Origin: Candidatus Poribacteria bacterium
Lineage (GTDB): Bacteria; Poribacteria; WGA-4E; WGA-3G
Assembly (NCBI GenBank): GCA_003635195.1
Contig: PYIY01000004.1
Span: 1-64,000, forward strand
Direction: 5' to 3'
Length of the DNA: 64,000 nucleotides
Shown here: in pieces, positions 26,283 to 35,395 of the stretch
Layout of the letters: each line of letters starts with the position of its first letter
Numbering within the stretch: the stretch's first letter is position 1
Program-made: the position numbers and the translations under genes
The notes under the pieces: model-generated
Told to the model about the DNA's origin: nothing
Database searches by the model: none
Seen by the model: the letters and a program-made list of their open reading frames with translations, nothing else

Positions 26283-27443
26283 CTACCAGTTTGTATGCGA
26301 ACCGTCACGGCGGCGCAGATGTGGAGGTTCCGAGAACTTGAATGTCTGTGCCGTTACCAATTCTTCGTTAACTTCGACTCCCAAGCCGGGACCTTCTGGT
26401 ACCGGTATAGAGGCACCTTCGAGTTTGTGTTGGATAGGAAACAGATCTTCATCATAGTGTCCAGAATTTTCTGTCGGCGAAGTCCGGATTTCCAGCCAAG
26501 CGAAATTGGTAACAGCAGCTGCCAGATGAACCGTCGCAGCCGTGCAGATAGGCCCTAACGGGTTGTGTGGCATCAAGTCAATATAGTGCGCCTCGGCTAA
26601 GCCAGCAACCTTCATTGATTCCGTCAAACCGCCGACATTACATACATCAAGACGCGCAAAGTTGGTGATACCACGCTCCAGATAGGGAAGGAATTGCCAC
26701 TTACTGGAGAATTCCTCGCCTATAGCAAACGGTACATCCACCATCGTTCGTAGGACTTCATACGCCTCTGGGGTCTCATCCCGGATCGGCTCTTCTAAGA
26801 AATCAAGTGTGCCGGAGGGCATACGTTGACAGAAAGATGCGGCTTCTGCAACACTCAACCGATGATGGTAGTCTATGCCAAGCACAGGTTCAGGTCCGAT
26901 GGCTTCTCGAAGTGCTGTCAACCACTCCGCTGCCAGACTGATGGACTCACGTGGCTCAAAGATGTTCTCCTCGCCCAGTTTCGCGCGATGCAACACATTT
27001 GTTCGGATGACGTTCCACCCCTTCTGAAGCAATAAATTTGCGTTCGCAATCAATTCCTCAACTGTAGCCGCACCCGTCGTTGCAAAGCACGGAACAGCGT
27101 CGCGTTGTCTTCCACCGAGCAATTGATAGACGGGTACATTCAACGCCTTTCCTACAATATCGTGGAGTGCGATGTCAATCGCCGAGATTGCGCCTGTCAA
27201 TGCCCGACCGCCTTCAAAATATTGGCTTCGGTACATCTCCTGCCACAACCCACCTATTCGCATCGGGTCGCGCCCAATGAGGAATTCTCGGTAGTGCTTA
27301 ACTGCCCCAACGACTGCCAGTTCTCGACTCGACAGTCCGGATTCACCCCACCCATAAATGCCCTCATCAGTCTCCACTTTGACGATATGCTGATTCCTGT
27401 GCCCTACCCAAACAGGATAAGGTTTGATGTCAGTAATTTTCAT
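26283..27443 (-). CDS. Enolase-superfamily sugar-acid dehydratase, galactonate-dehydratase-like
   Basis: 386 residues from MKITDIKPYPVWVG; AGGAG lies 10 nt upstream, and the track start is 7 codons earlier. Motifs are D/H in VLGIDYHHRLS, E in DFLEEPIRDE, E in AIGEEFSSKW and the closing LMPHNPLGPICTAA. The HNPLGPI block is characteristic of the D-galactonate/D-gluconate-type dehydratase subgroup. It would convert a sugar acid to a 2-keto-3-deoxy acid. Its 3' end is 39 bp from the CPBP protease gene on the same strand. Confidence 0.88.
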   Translation of the reverse strand: MKITDIKPYPVWVGHRNQHIVKVETDEGIYGWGESGLSSRELAVVGAVKHYREFLIGRDPMRIGGLWQEMYRSQYFEGGRALTGAISAIDIALHDIVGKALNVPVYQLLGGRQRDAVPCFATTGAATVEELIANANLLLQKGWNVIRTNVLHRAKLGEENIFEPRESISLAAEWLTALREAIGPEPVLGIDYHHRLSVAEAASFCQRMPSGTLDFLEEPIRDETPEAYEVLRTMVDVPFAIGEEFSSKWQFLPYLERGITNFARLDVCNVGGLTESMKVAGLAEAHYIDLMPHNPLGPICTAATVHLAAAVTNFAWLEIRTSPTENSGHYDEDLFPIQHKLEGASIPVPEGPGLGVEVNEELVTAQTFKFSEPPHLRRRDGSHTNW

Positions 27444-27625
27444 GATCCATTTTCTCCTGCGCACTTCGTTCTTGGTTTCTAATCCTTATACCAGATTGTT
27501 TGGCGTATGTCAATCGATAAGTTGAATAAGGTGCAATTTATCAAGGGATCGGAGCAGGCACAAGGCAATAGAGACCCGAAGCTCGCGCATACCTTATCGT
27601 TTGCGTCGAGGGCACTGCGGATGAC

Positions 27626-28039
27626 TTAATCCATAAAGATGCTCCAGAGCCAGAGCGTTGCCACCAGCGATATGCTCCAGCCTATTCCTGCCATCTTCAT
27701 CCGTCGGTTTTTGATGGCCCGTTTGTATGCATCGCTATAGGTGTCAACGTATTCAGGGGACTTGCCTAACAGTCGATGACTTGGAACTGTCGGGTTACTT
27801 AGGTTCGCATAGGCGACAGCGAACATCCAGCACCCTCCACCGTAAGCGAACCAACGCAAGTCTGCGTCGTGTCCCGTGTCCTGCTTGGCATCTTTTTGCG
27901 CGAGTTCGACAACCGGATTGACGGGTACGCGCGGTATTATGTTTGGTCCTTCCATCGCCCTTGCTGGAAGTATTAGTACATGGATACTAACCAGTATCGG
28001 GGTTATTATTAGTGTGGTGTATCTGAAAATGGGGTTCAT
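27626..28039 (-). CDS. Small membrane protein with signal peptide, function unknown
   Basis: 137 residues from MNPIFRYTTLIIT, chosen because AAGGAG lies 5 nt upstream; the track start is 15 codons earlier. It has an N-terminal signal segment (TLIITPILVSIHVLILPARA), a soluble region (LLGKSPEYVDTYSDAYKRAIKNRRMKMAG) and a C-terminal transmembrane helix (IGWSISLVATLWLWSIFM). No family is recognised. Confidence 0.7.
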   Translation of the reverse strand: MNPIFRYTTLIITPILVSIHVLILPARAMEGPNIIPRVPVNPVVELAQKDAKQDTGHDADLRWFAYGGGCWMFAVAYANLSNPTVPSHRLLGKSPEYVDTYSDAYKRAIKNRRMKMAGIGWSISLVATLWLWSIFMD

Positions 28040-28151
28040 AGGTTCTCCTTTATATCTAAGAAAATCTGATTGCCTCATCCACAAGTGATTTGAGCTAATA
28101 GAATAGGTCCATTACGGAAATTATACCGAATCTTGAATGTGTATATCTATT

Positions 28152-28309
28152 CAGGATTTACGCAAATTAAGCAAATATCGGACATTGAGACGCAAAAAGC
28201 GGTAATTTTCGCCCTTTAAACCCCCTAAAGAATCAACGGTATGAAGGTTCCCTATGGGCATTCACCGCCCCTTATCAGGGGGACTTTAAGAGGGAATGCG
28301 TAAGTCCTG
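28152..28309 (+). mobile_element. Complete 158-bp element with CAGGAYTTACGCA inverted ends
   Basis: Begins CAGGATTTACGCAAATTAAGC and ends GGGAATGCGTAAGTCCTG, giving 13-bp terminal inverted repeats with one mismatch. The interior contains AACCCCCTAAAG...CTTATCAGGGGGACTTT, itself partly palindromic. There is no reading frame, so it is a non-autonomous element. The gap 28040-28552 holds this element, a T/A-rich stretch and a promoter. Confidence 0.75.
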
Positions 28310-28496
28310 TCTATTTAATTTTGTAAAAGACGTTTACCTTCACCCAAAAAATTTGAATAGATAAGGTAGGTCAGTGTTCATCACCGACCTACATATTAAA
28401 GACACTTTTTTTCGGTAAAAAACGTGCAAAATCCGGAAAAATAAAAAAATATCGGTTTTTACAATGAAACCCACTTTAGAGAGGTTTGAGTGTATC

Positions 28497-28525
28497 TTGA
28501 ATCAAATGGGTGGATGTGATATAAT
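28497..28525 (+). promoter_or_regulatory. Sigma70-type promoter of the nitrilase-family gene
   Basis: TTGAAT, 17 bp, TATAAT, followed 27 bp later by the start codon. The -10 box is perfect and the spacing ideal. Confidence 0.7.
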
Positions 28526-28552
28526 GCCAAAAACGCAAAGGGGGACGTTCAG

Positions 28553-29395
28553 ATGGCTGAGAACCAGATTAAAGTCGCGGCATGTCAATTGCTCACCAGC
28601 GAAGATGTTTCTGCGAGTACCGCGAAAGTACTCCAGCAGATTGAGAGGTGTGCGGAGATGGAGATCCAGATTGCGGTGTTCCCAGAAGGGTGTCTATTCG
28701 GCTACTGTTGCCGGACAGATTACTGGGACCGCATCTCTCCACAGGTTTTCAAAGAGGCTGAGGTGCAGATTGCCGAGGTTGCGCGTCGGCATGCGATGGC
28801 TGTTGTTGTCGGTTCCGCGCACCATGATGGCGAGAATTGGCACAACGATTTAGCGATTTTCGATCAACAAGGGAGCCTTAAATATCGGTACGGCAAAACT
28901 TTTCTTGCAGGAGAAAAGTGGTGTATCAACAATCGTGGGAAATTGCCGATTGTGGAGCTTGCAGGTATTGAGTGTTGTTTTATCATCTGCCACGATGTGC
29001 GCTATCCAGAATTGGTGAAACTACCCGTGGCGATGGGTGCACAACTCTGCATTTTCTGTTCGTGCGAAGCGGGATTATTATCGGAATACAAGCTTTCAGC
29101 GTATCGCGCCATGCCGATTTCACGTGCGACAGAAAACGGGATTTATCTTGTGATGGCGAATACGCCTGCGAATCCTGAGGACATTCGTTCGCCAGGCTCA
29201 TCGCATGGAAACTCGAAGATTGTACATCCAGATGGTAACGTTATCACAGAGGCTGGATTTTTCGGAGATGACATCGTCTCGGCAACAATAGACCTCTCAA
29301 AGGCGACAGGTTCGCAGGCAAAACGGACTTGCAACGAAGATACAATCCTTCGAGAATGGTTCCAGCAAGGGTGTAAATTCGTTGTGAAAGTCTGA
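28553..29395 (+). CDS. Carbon-nitrogen hydrolase (nitrilase superfamily)
   Basis: 280 residues. The catalytic triad is Glu (VFPEGCLFGY), Lys (YGKTFLAGEKW region) and Cys (CCFIICHDVRYPE). Enzymes of this class are amidases, N-carbamoyl hydrolases or nitrilases acting on small C-N bonds. GGGGGA before the ATG sets the start. The next gene, an amidohydrolase, starts 31 bp later and a Nudix gene overlaps that one, so the three form an operon under the promoter at 28497. Confidence 0.9.
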   Translation: MAENQIKVAACQLLTSEDVSASTAKVLQQIERCAEMEIQIAVFPEGCLFGYCCRTDYWDRISPQVFKEAEVQIAEVARRHAMAVVVGSAHHDGENWHNDLAIFDQQGSLKYRYGKTFLAGEKWCINNRGKLPIVELAGIECCFIICHDVRYPELVKLPVAMGAQLCIFCSCEAGLLSEYKLSAYRAMPISRATENGIYLVMANTPANPEDIRSPGSSHGNSKIVHPDGNVITEAGFFGDDIVSATIDLSKATGSQAKRTCNEDTILREWFQQGCKFVVKV

Positions 29396-29426
29396 AACCA
29401 GCAGAACATCTAAAGGAGTTGGATTC

Positions 29427-30680
29427 ATGCTAAGTAAAACTGTTTACATCCGTGCTGCTCTGCTTGTTGACGGGCTAAGCACGTCCGCCCAAGCCGATCA
29501 GGCAATCCTTGTATCCGATGGAAGGATTGACGCTGTCGGGCATCAAGAAGAGATTGCGAAACAGACACCACCCGACGCGCAGCTTATCGACCTCGGCGAC
29601 GCTTGTCTCGCGCCGGGACTCATTGATGGACATACGCATCTGAGTCTTGCAGGCGATGGTGGGAACTACGTTCAGATGTTCTCTGAAACCGATGAGATGA
29701 TGGTGCTGACAGGTGCGATGAATCTGCAACGCCATCTCGCCGCAGGAATTACGACGATCCGCGAACACGGTGCCAGAAACAAAGTGGGATTTACACTCAA
29801 AGAAGGACTTGAACGCGGTTACATTCCCGGTCCGCGCGCCTTAGTGAGTGGACGACCGATCACTTGCACGGGTGGACACTTCCACATGTGTAACGAGACG
29901 GCAGATGGTGAGGCTGAGATGCGACGCTCGGTCCGTCGGTTGGTTCATGAAGGTGCGGATTATATCAAGATTATGGCATCAGGCGGTGGTACTGCCGGAA
30001 CGATTCCGGGACGTGCCAGTTACTCTGTCGCCGAGTTGCACGCCGCTGTCCACGAAGCGCACCACTTCCATCGACTCACAGTGGCACATTGCCGCGCGAA
30101 AGAATCGATGGTCCGCGCGGTTGAGGCAGGCATCGATTTGATGGAGCATGCCGAGTTTCTGGACCCAGATGGTGAACTCCGTTTTGACCCTAAGATTGCC
30201 GAGATGATGGCGGAATCCGGGATTTGGATTAGTCCAACCCTCCAAGCGTGGACGGGCTATCCGCGCATCGTTGAACTCCGTGCGAAACGTGATAGCGACG
30301 CGATTTCTGCTGATGAAGCAACCGAATTACAACGACTTGAGGCTCGGTCAGAAGTGCGCTTAGATGTGATGCGGCGTATGCTCGACTACGACCTTCGTGA
30401 TAGGATTGTGCCGGGTACCGATTCAGGTGTTGGTAACCTTGCATTCGGTCATCTTGATTATGATTTGCAGCTGCTGGTTCAAGTCGGATTTACGCCTGCG
30501 GAGGCACTTATCTCAGCGACTCGGATCTCCGCGGCGGCAATCGGGATGGCGGACGAAATTGGGACTATTGCCCCGGGGAAAATCGCGGATCTCGTTGCTT
30601 TTAAGGGCGATCCGACGAATGATGTAGATGCTGTTAGCCGAGTGGCAGCGGTGTTCCAAGCGGGGCAACGCGTGAAATGA
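29427..30680 (+). CDS. Metal-dependent amidohydrolase (imidazolonepropionase/prolidase-like)
   Basis: 417 residues. Metal-site motifs are HTH (GLIDGHTHLSL), K (ADYIKIMASGGG), H (VAHCRAKE), H (MEHAEFL) and D (VPGTDSGV), the binuclear amidohydrolase set. The closing GTIAPGKIADLVAFKGDP is standard for the family. It should hydrolyse a cyclic amide or dipeptide-like bond; substrate unknown. AAAGGAG precedes the ATG. Its stop overlaps the next start (ATGA). Confidence 0.92.
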   Translation: MLSKTVYIRAALLVDGLSTSAQADQAILVSDGRIDAVGHQEEIAKQTPPDAQLIDLGDACLAPGLIDGHTHLSLAGDGGNYVQMFSETDEMMVLTGAMNLQRHLAAGITTIREHGARNKVGFTLKEGLERGYIPGPRALVSGRPITCTGGHFHMCNETADGEAEMRRSVRRLVHEGADYIKIMASGGGTAGTIPGRASYSVAELHAAVHEAHHFHRLTVAHCRAKESMVRAVEAGIDLMEHAEFLDPDGELRFDPKIAEMMAESGIWISPTLQAWTGYPRIVELRAKRDSDAISADEATELQRLEARSEVRLDVMRRMLDYDLRDRIVPGTDSGVGNLAFGHLDYDLQLLVQVGFTPAEALISATRISAAAIGMADEIGTIAPGKIADLVAFKGDPTNDVDAVSRVAAVFQAGQRVK

Positions 30681-31153
30681 AGCACAATATGCAGTCAAAC
30701 ATTGACCCTATCATCATTCAGCAGTTGTTGACTGATGCGGAAAAAGACGGCGTGCAAAAACTGGTTGTGGGCGCGGTTATCTGTAAAAATCATAAGTTCC
30801 TGCTTCTGGAGCGGGTGCCATCTGACTTTATGGGCGGGTTTGTTGAAATTCCAAGTGGTACCGTGGAGGATGGGGAAGCCCTACTTACAGCACTTGCTCG
30901 AGAAGTCCAAGAAGAGACGGGCCTTCTCGTAACGTCAGTCCTTGAATATCTCGGATCCTTTGATTTTAGATCCAGTTCCGGCAAGAAAACGAGACATTTC
31001 AACTTTCTTGTTGAGGTCGAGGTGAGTGAGATCAAACTGAGTCCTACCGAACACCAAGCATACTATTGGGTTGCGTTGTCCGATGCAGTGTTCACAACGC
31101 TTAACATCTCAGACGCTACCAAGTCGGTTCTCAAGACTGCGGTGCAACAATAA
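30677..31153 (+). CDS. Nudix hydrolase
   Basis: 158 residues. The Nudix box GTVEDGEALLTALAREVQEETGLLV fits Gx5Ex7REUxEExGU exactly. It cleaves a nucleoside-diphosphate-linked substrate, perhaps in nucleotide-pool cleaning. It overlaps the amidohydrolase gene by 4 bp (ATGA), so translation is probably coupled. An ATG four codons later is an alternative start. It is convergent with the PhyH gene that follows. Confidence 0.92.
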   Translation: MKHNMQSNIDPIIIQQLLTDAEKDGVQKLVVGAVICKNHKFLLLERVPSDFMGGFVEIPSGTVEDGEALLTALAREVQEETGLLVTSVLEYLGSFDFRSSSGKKTRHFNFLVEVEVSEIKLSPTEHQAYYWVALSDAVFTTLNISDATKSVLKTAVQQ

Positions 31154-31171
31154 CGCGAGTACTTGGTCAGA

Positions 31172-31924
31172 TCAAAACTCGTATATGTCCTCACGACGTT
31201 TTGCGACCTTATATCGAACGAGTGCTTGAAGGTCCTCTGGCATTTGCGCAAAGGTTTCAGGAAAAACAGGTTGATGTCCACCTTCGCGCATCAAGTTCCA
31301 CCATGCGGGATAATAAGCGATGTTCAACGCCATGCGATGTTGGTCGTCGGTTGTGTTTGCACCCTGCCCGTGCCATGTCCCACCGTGCCACAATAGCACA
31401 GAACCCTGTCGTCCGCAAACAGGTACAGGATGACTTTCTGCAATATCGGATTGCGTAGGTCTACGGCGTGCGCGATGACTAAACGGCACAACGAGCGTTG
31501 CGCCGTTCTCAACAGTAAAATCCGTTATCATCCAGATTGAATTAATCATCCACGGGGTTTCAGGTAAGCGCGCTGGTAGATCATGTGTTGAATCAGAATG
31601 GATCCCGCCCTGCGGTGCACGCGGCTTGACCCATTTCGTGCACGCCTCGCCAAGTCGGGTACTATCACCGAGAAAATGGCGGACGACTTGTAGTACCTGT
31701 GGATGTGCGATGCACTCCCAACACATCTCATCAAGGTTGATTACACCGAAAAGTGTTTGATACAATTCATCATTCGGATCTTGGAAAGCGGGACGATTCG
31801 CTGGGTCTTGATGAAGTTGGAAGTATTTCTCCGCCATCGCGTCCGCCTGTGCTGCGGGTATCGCGTCCTCAATCAGACAATAACCGAATGTTTCGAGATG
31901 CTCTATTGCGTCTTGTTGTGCCAT
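31172..31924 (-). CDS. Phytanoyl-CoA dioxygenase family (PhyH) protein
   Basis: 250 residues. Ligands are H-S-D (GGIHSDSTHD) and H in HGGTWHGQGANTTDD, with R in QHRMALNI for 2-oxoglutarate. It opens with HLETFGYCLIEDAIPA, the common PhyH beginning. It starts at the very base after the stop of the methyltransferase (TAAATG), so the two are translated together. A SAM methyltransferase coupled to an oxygenase suggests two steps on one substrate, which is an inference. Confidence 0.92.
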   Translation of the reverse strand: MAQQDAIEHLETFGYCLIEDAIPAAQADAMAEKYFQLHQDPANRPAFQDPNDELYQTLFGVINLDEMCWECIAHPQVLQVVRHFLGDSTRLGEACTKWVKPRAPQGGIHSDSTHDLPARLPETPWMINSIWMITDFTVENGATLVVPFSHRARRRPTQSDIAESHPVPVCGRQGSVLLWHGGTWHGQGANTTDDQHRMALNIAYYPAWWNLMREGGHQPVFPETFAQMPEDLQALVRYKVAKRREDIYEF

Positions 31925-32617
31925 TTACTGAACTCCGTTTCTTTTCTTGTTACGAAATACCAACAAGAATCTGTTTTCTTCTATTTGCTCTACCTTTTCT
32001 AAAAGCAGATGTTTCTCAATGATGTACCTGGCAAAGGCAATTGTCCAAAAGTACCATGGAGACGCGTACACACCTTTGTTAGGAATTGTACGGTTTCCTT
32101 CCATCAAACCGGTCTGGACATCGTATCGCTCCGAAAGGGATTCCTCCCCCGCTCTCTTGACCAATTCATCGTGCATAATTACAACGAAAATACCATTGTC
32201 CGATAGGATCTCTTTAAGTTGAACGGTTAAACTCTCCAGTATCTGATATGATAAGTAGCCATTATTTTGAGGGAGAAAAGCGAGATCGAAAGAATTCTCC
32301 TTGTAAGGTAGCGCAGCGATATCCCCGATGTTAAATTGACATTGACTCTTTCTTCTATGTGCTACCTTTTTGGCGTGGAGGAGTGGAATCTCCGCGCAGT
32401 CAATACCTATCGCTATCGCACCCATATCTTCCATAGCAAAAGTGAACCGTCCAGCATTGCAGCCTAAGTCTAATGTCCGCATGCCGGGTCTTATAAGTTT
32501 AGGCAGGTGGTTTTCGTATCTATTAACGGCAAATTGTGATCTTGGATTATCGGGGTCAGTCGTGGGGTGGACACCCGCAGCGTTGTAATGTGTCTGAGTG
32601 GCATCAAATATGTTCAT
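31925..32617 (-). CDS. Class I SAM-dependent methyltransferase
   Basis: 230 residues from MNIFDATQTHYNAAG, where GAAGGAAG lies 8 nt upstream; the track start adds 45 residues lacking family character. Motif I (TLDLGCNAGRFTFAM), an acidic end of strand 2 (IGIDCAE) and motif with DIAALPYKENSFDLAF are typical of SAM binding. The target is not known. It is joined directly to the PhyH gene and divergent from the sialidase-like gene, sharing a 135-bp control region. Confidence 0.88.
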   Translation of the reverse strand: MNIFDATQTHYNAAGVHPTTDPDNPRSQFAVNRYENHLPKLIRPGMRTLDLGCNAGRFTFAMEDMGAIAIGIDCAEIPLLHAKKVAHRRKSQCQFNIGDIAALPYKENSFDLAFLPQNNGYLSYQILESLTVQLKEILSDNGIFVVIMHDELVKRAGEESLSERYDVQTGLMEGNRTIPNKGVYASPWYFWTIAFARYIIEKHLLLEKVEQIEENRFLLVFRNKKRNGVQ

Positions 32618-32752
32618 GTATTTCGCTTCCTTCAAATATGGCTTGCATTGTCCGGTGCTATAGTGTAAATTAGTGGGATAAGATGTGTCAAACATTTTGC
32701 CATAATTCATCGCGTTAGACAAGAAAAAATTTACTGTGGAGGAGTTCCGCAA

Positions 32753-33817
32753 ATGCTATCAACCGAAAACATGGGTGGCGTTGTCGTCACGCCCAGCCAA
32801 TTGAGTGAGATGCAGGCGGGTGATTATATCTTACATGCTCGTGATGGTGTGCTGAACAAGGTTCCAGTGGAGAAAACCCGCATGCCTTTGGACCCACAAG
32901 CACATTATCAAGGATTAAATCTCGTTTTAACTCCCAGTAGGGTCATCTATGCAGTACAGCACACGATTTTCTCCAAGTCTACGGATAGCGGTAAAACTTG
33001 GGAACATCTCAACAGGAATCCGTCTACTTTCGGTTTCAACGGATGGCTGCTGCAAGCCAATAGGCATGGGCAGCTTATTAACGTGAGCCAACACGGCGAA
33101 GAACAACCGACCACTGTTTGGATTTCTGATGATGAGGGTGAAACGTGGGAGCAGACGAGTGAAATTGATGCCGCGCCATTTCAGAAGACTGTTGCTGGTT
33201 CAAGTTTAACCCGACTCAGTGATGGGACGCTTCTATTACCTATCAAAAGACGCGATGATCCGTTTGAGGAAGGCACGAACCCGACCTATGTTTTCGTTTC
33301 GGACGATGACGGATACACTTTTTCAAACCGCTTCTTCTTGTCAGATTACGGCAATGAGGTCAATATTGCAGAGCTGTTCCCCGGGCAGCTGCTTGGGGTT
33401 ATTCGTTACCAACCGGGACCACCGGATCAACCGCATACGAACAAAACTGTTTTCCTTGCCGATTCAGTAGACAACGGTGAAACATGGAGGGATCTACGCC
33501 AATTGACGAGTGTACATGGACAATGCCACGGTGCTGCTGTTGGGCTTTCTAATAACCGTGCTGTTGTAGCGTACGATCACCGTTATCCACGAGAACTCGG
33601 CAGTGGTCGTGCGATGGTAAGCGAGGACAACGGCAAAACTTGGTCGGATGAAGTCTACTATCTCTGTCATGGGCATGTCGCAGGCTTCCCACGGCACATT
33701 AGTTTAGATGGTGAAGAGATATTAACTTTCATCGGTTCCTGTTACGGTGATGTGAGTAAATGGGAAAACGCTACAGGCAACTCACACTTCTGCATCATCC
33801 GGTGGCGACCGGTTTAG
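32753..33817 (+). CDS. Sialidase-like six-bladed propeller protein (Asp-box repeats)
   Basis: 354 residues with five Asp-boxes of the SxDxGxTW type: STDSGKTWE, SDDEGETWE, SDDDGYTFS, SVDNGETWR, SEDNGKTWS. This is the fold of exo-sialidases and related glycosidases. An arginine triad is not obvious, so activity may differ. No signal peptide is visible. GGAGGAG precedes the ATG. The following enolase-superfamily gene starts 10 bp later, so both probably act in one sugar-acid pathway. Confidence 0.85.
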   Translation: MLSTENMGGVVVTPSQLSEMQAGDYILHARDGVLNKVPVEKTRMPLDPQAHYQGLNLVLTPSRVIYAVQHTIFSKSTDSGKTWEHLNRNPSTFGFNGWLLQANRHGQLINVSQHGEEQPTTVWISDDEGETWEQTSEIDAAPFQKTVAGSSLTRLSDGTLLLPIKRRDDPFEEGTNPTYVFVSDDDGYTFSNRFFLSDYGNEVNIAELFPGQLLGVIRYQPGPPDQPHTNKTVFLADSVDNGETWRDLRQLTSVHGQCHGAAVGLSNNRAVVAYDHRYPRELGSGRAMVSEDNGKTWSDEVYYLCHGHVAGFPRHISLDGEEILTFIGSCYGDVSKWENATGNSHFCIIRWRPV

Positions 33818-33827
33818 GACACAGATT

Positions 33828-34952
33828 ATGAAAATCACGGGATTTGAGACGATACCCATACAAGGCCGCGCAATGGTTCTGAAAATGTTTACCGATGAAG
33901 GTTTGATCGGTTACGGTGAACCGATGAACTATGAACATTGGCGCGTTGTTGCGCAGGCTGTAGACGATATGGCGGAGTACCTTGTTGGCAAAGATCCACT
34001 ACAAATCGAAGACCATTGGCAGGCGATGTACAGATCAAGTTATAGTCGGAGTATGCCTGTATTGATCGGAGCATTAAGTGGCATTGAGATGGCAATGTGG
34101 GATGTATTCGGCAAAGTTGTCGGTCTACCCGTCTGGAAGTTGCTGGGGGGTTCGGTGCGAAATCGGATTCGCGTCTATACGGGGATAGGTGGCACAACGC
34201 CTGATGAATGTGCAGAGAGTGCGAAAAAAGCAGTCGCGGCGGGATTCCGTGCTGTGAAAATGGGTGCTTCGCTGCAGCCTGTCCGATTTGTGGATACACC
34301 GAAAACGATTGATACAATGGTAGCCCGCGTAGCATCAGTGCGCGAAGCGGTGGGCGACGAAGTAGATATTGCGGTTGATTTGCACCGGCGATTAAGCCCA
34401 ACAATGGCGATAATCCTCGTGAAAGAATTAGAACCGTTCCGACTCTTATTCGCCGAAGAGCCGTGCCATCCAGAAAACAACGAACCCCTGTTGACTTTAT
34501 CTAAGTCGACAACGGTGCCAATCGCGACCGGTGAACGGCATTTGACCCGATGGGGTTTTCGAGAGATCATTGAACGTGAGATGTGCGCCATTTTACAACC
34601 CGATATCCGACACTGCGGTGGGATATTGGAACTGAAAAAGATTTCAGGGATGGCAGAAATCCACAATATAGCAATTGCTCCGCACAACGCCGCGGGTCCT
34701 ATTGGCGTTGCGGCATCGGTCCATGTCATGGCAACTGTGCCGAACTTGCTAATCTGTGAGGGTGGACACCGGCGTGGCGAAGGACTATTCTTGACCCCTC
34801 TGGTGTTCAAAGCCGGGTTTATTGAACTGCCGACGGCTCCGGGACTTGGTGTAGATATGGATGACCCGGCTATCGAAGCGGTTCGAGATGAGACATTTCG
34901 GTTGCGTGGGATGTTCTGGCATTCAGACGACGGGGCTTTCGCTGATTTCTAA
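33828..34952 (+). CDS. Enolase-superfamily dehydratase, galactonate-dehydratase-like
   Basis: 374 residues. Metal ligands are D in DIAVDLHRRLS, E in LLFAEEPCHPE and E in IATGERHLTRW. The catalytic histidine is in the closing IAPHNAAGPIGVAAS. KMGASL supplies a Lys/Met position after strand 2. It probably dehydrates a sugar acid. It is in an operon with the Asp-box protein (10-bp gap). Confidence 0.9.
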   Translation: MKITGFETIPIQGRAMVLKMFTDEGLIGYGEPMNYEHWRVVAQAVDDMAEYLVGKDPLQIEDHWQAMYRSSYSRSMPVLIGALSGIEMAMWDVFGKVVGLPVWKLLGGSVRNRIRVYTGIGGTTPDECAESAKKAVAAGFRAVKMGASLQPVRFVDTPKTIDTMVARVASVREAVGDEVDIAVDLHRRLSPTMAIILVKELEPFRLLFAEEPCHPENNEPLLTLSKSTTVPIATGERHLTRWGFREIIEREMCAILQPDIRHCGGILELKKISGMAEIHNIAIAPHNAAGPIGVAASVHVMATVPNLLICEGGHRRGEGLFLTPLVFKAGFIELPTAPGLGVDMDDPAIEAVRDETFRLRGMFWHSDDGAFADF

Positions 34953-34960
34953 TTGCCTTG

Positions 34961-35239
34961 TTACGGCTTATTATCGCGATCAGTCGGACGTGTGGAGAGG
35001 TTGGTTTTCGGTGGGATGTCCCATGAGATGTATCCGCAACGGGGGCAGCACATTTCAAGTTCAACGAGATTTCTGACAGTTCCTGTTTTTTCGGGTTTCC
35101 GTCGGGTTTGACATTGCGGACATCGAACAGCCCGGAATTCATCCACATCACTCTTGCCAAAATACGCCCCTATCTTAAACAAAATAAACAACACCATCAC
35201 AATGAAGACACATACACCGCTAAAGATAAGAAAAGACAT
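34961..35239 (-). CDS. Small membrane-anchored zinc-ribbon protein
   Basis: 92 residues: one N-terminal transmembrane helix (FLIFSGVCVFIVMVLFILFKIGAYF), then a CPQC...CCPRCGY zinc ribbon. It lacks a strong ribosome site. It is convergent with the enolase-superfamily gene. The cysteine pattern makes chance unlikely. Confidence 0.6.
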   Translation of the reverse strand: MSFLIFSGVCVFIVMVLFILFKIGAYFGKSDVDEFRAVRCPQCQTRRKPEKTGTVRNLVELEMCCPRCGYISWDIPPKTNLSTRPTDRDNKP

Positions 35240-35395
35240 TTTAAACTCGCGTCAAGCGTAAGATAGCGTTATCTGTTTAATAACGGGCTTGGTATAAGTT
35301 CCGCATTGCGCCTGCTTCGCAGTGAGAATATAATGCTGCTTGCACTCTGCAGAAATTAAACTTGCGTCAAACGTGAAAATAACTCCTACAATTCG

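Noticed and set aside
28464-28853. 129-residue ORF overlapping the nitrilase gene
   Set aside because: The sequence is arginine-rich shadow translation; the nitrilase frame carries the catalytic triad and ribosome site.
33889-34810. Reverse-strand ORFs of 171 and 211 residues over the enolase-family gene
   Set aside because: They lie opposite a clear enolase-superfamily gene and show no domain of their own.
34870-35160. 96-residue reverse ORF overlapping the zinc-ribbon gene
   Set aside because: The overlapping frame 34961-35239 has a transmembrane helix and a CxxC pair set; this one lacks both.
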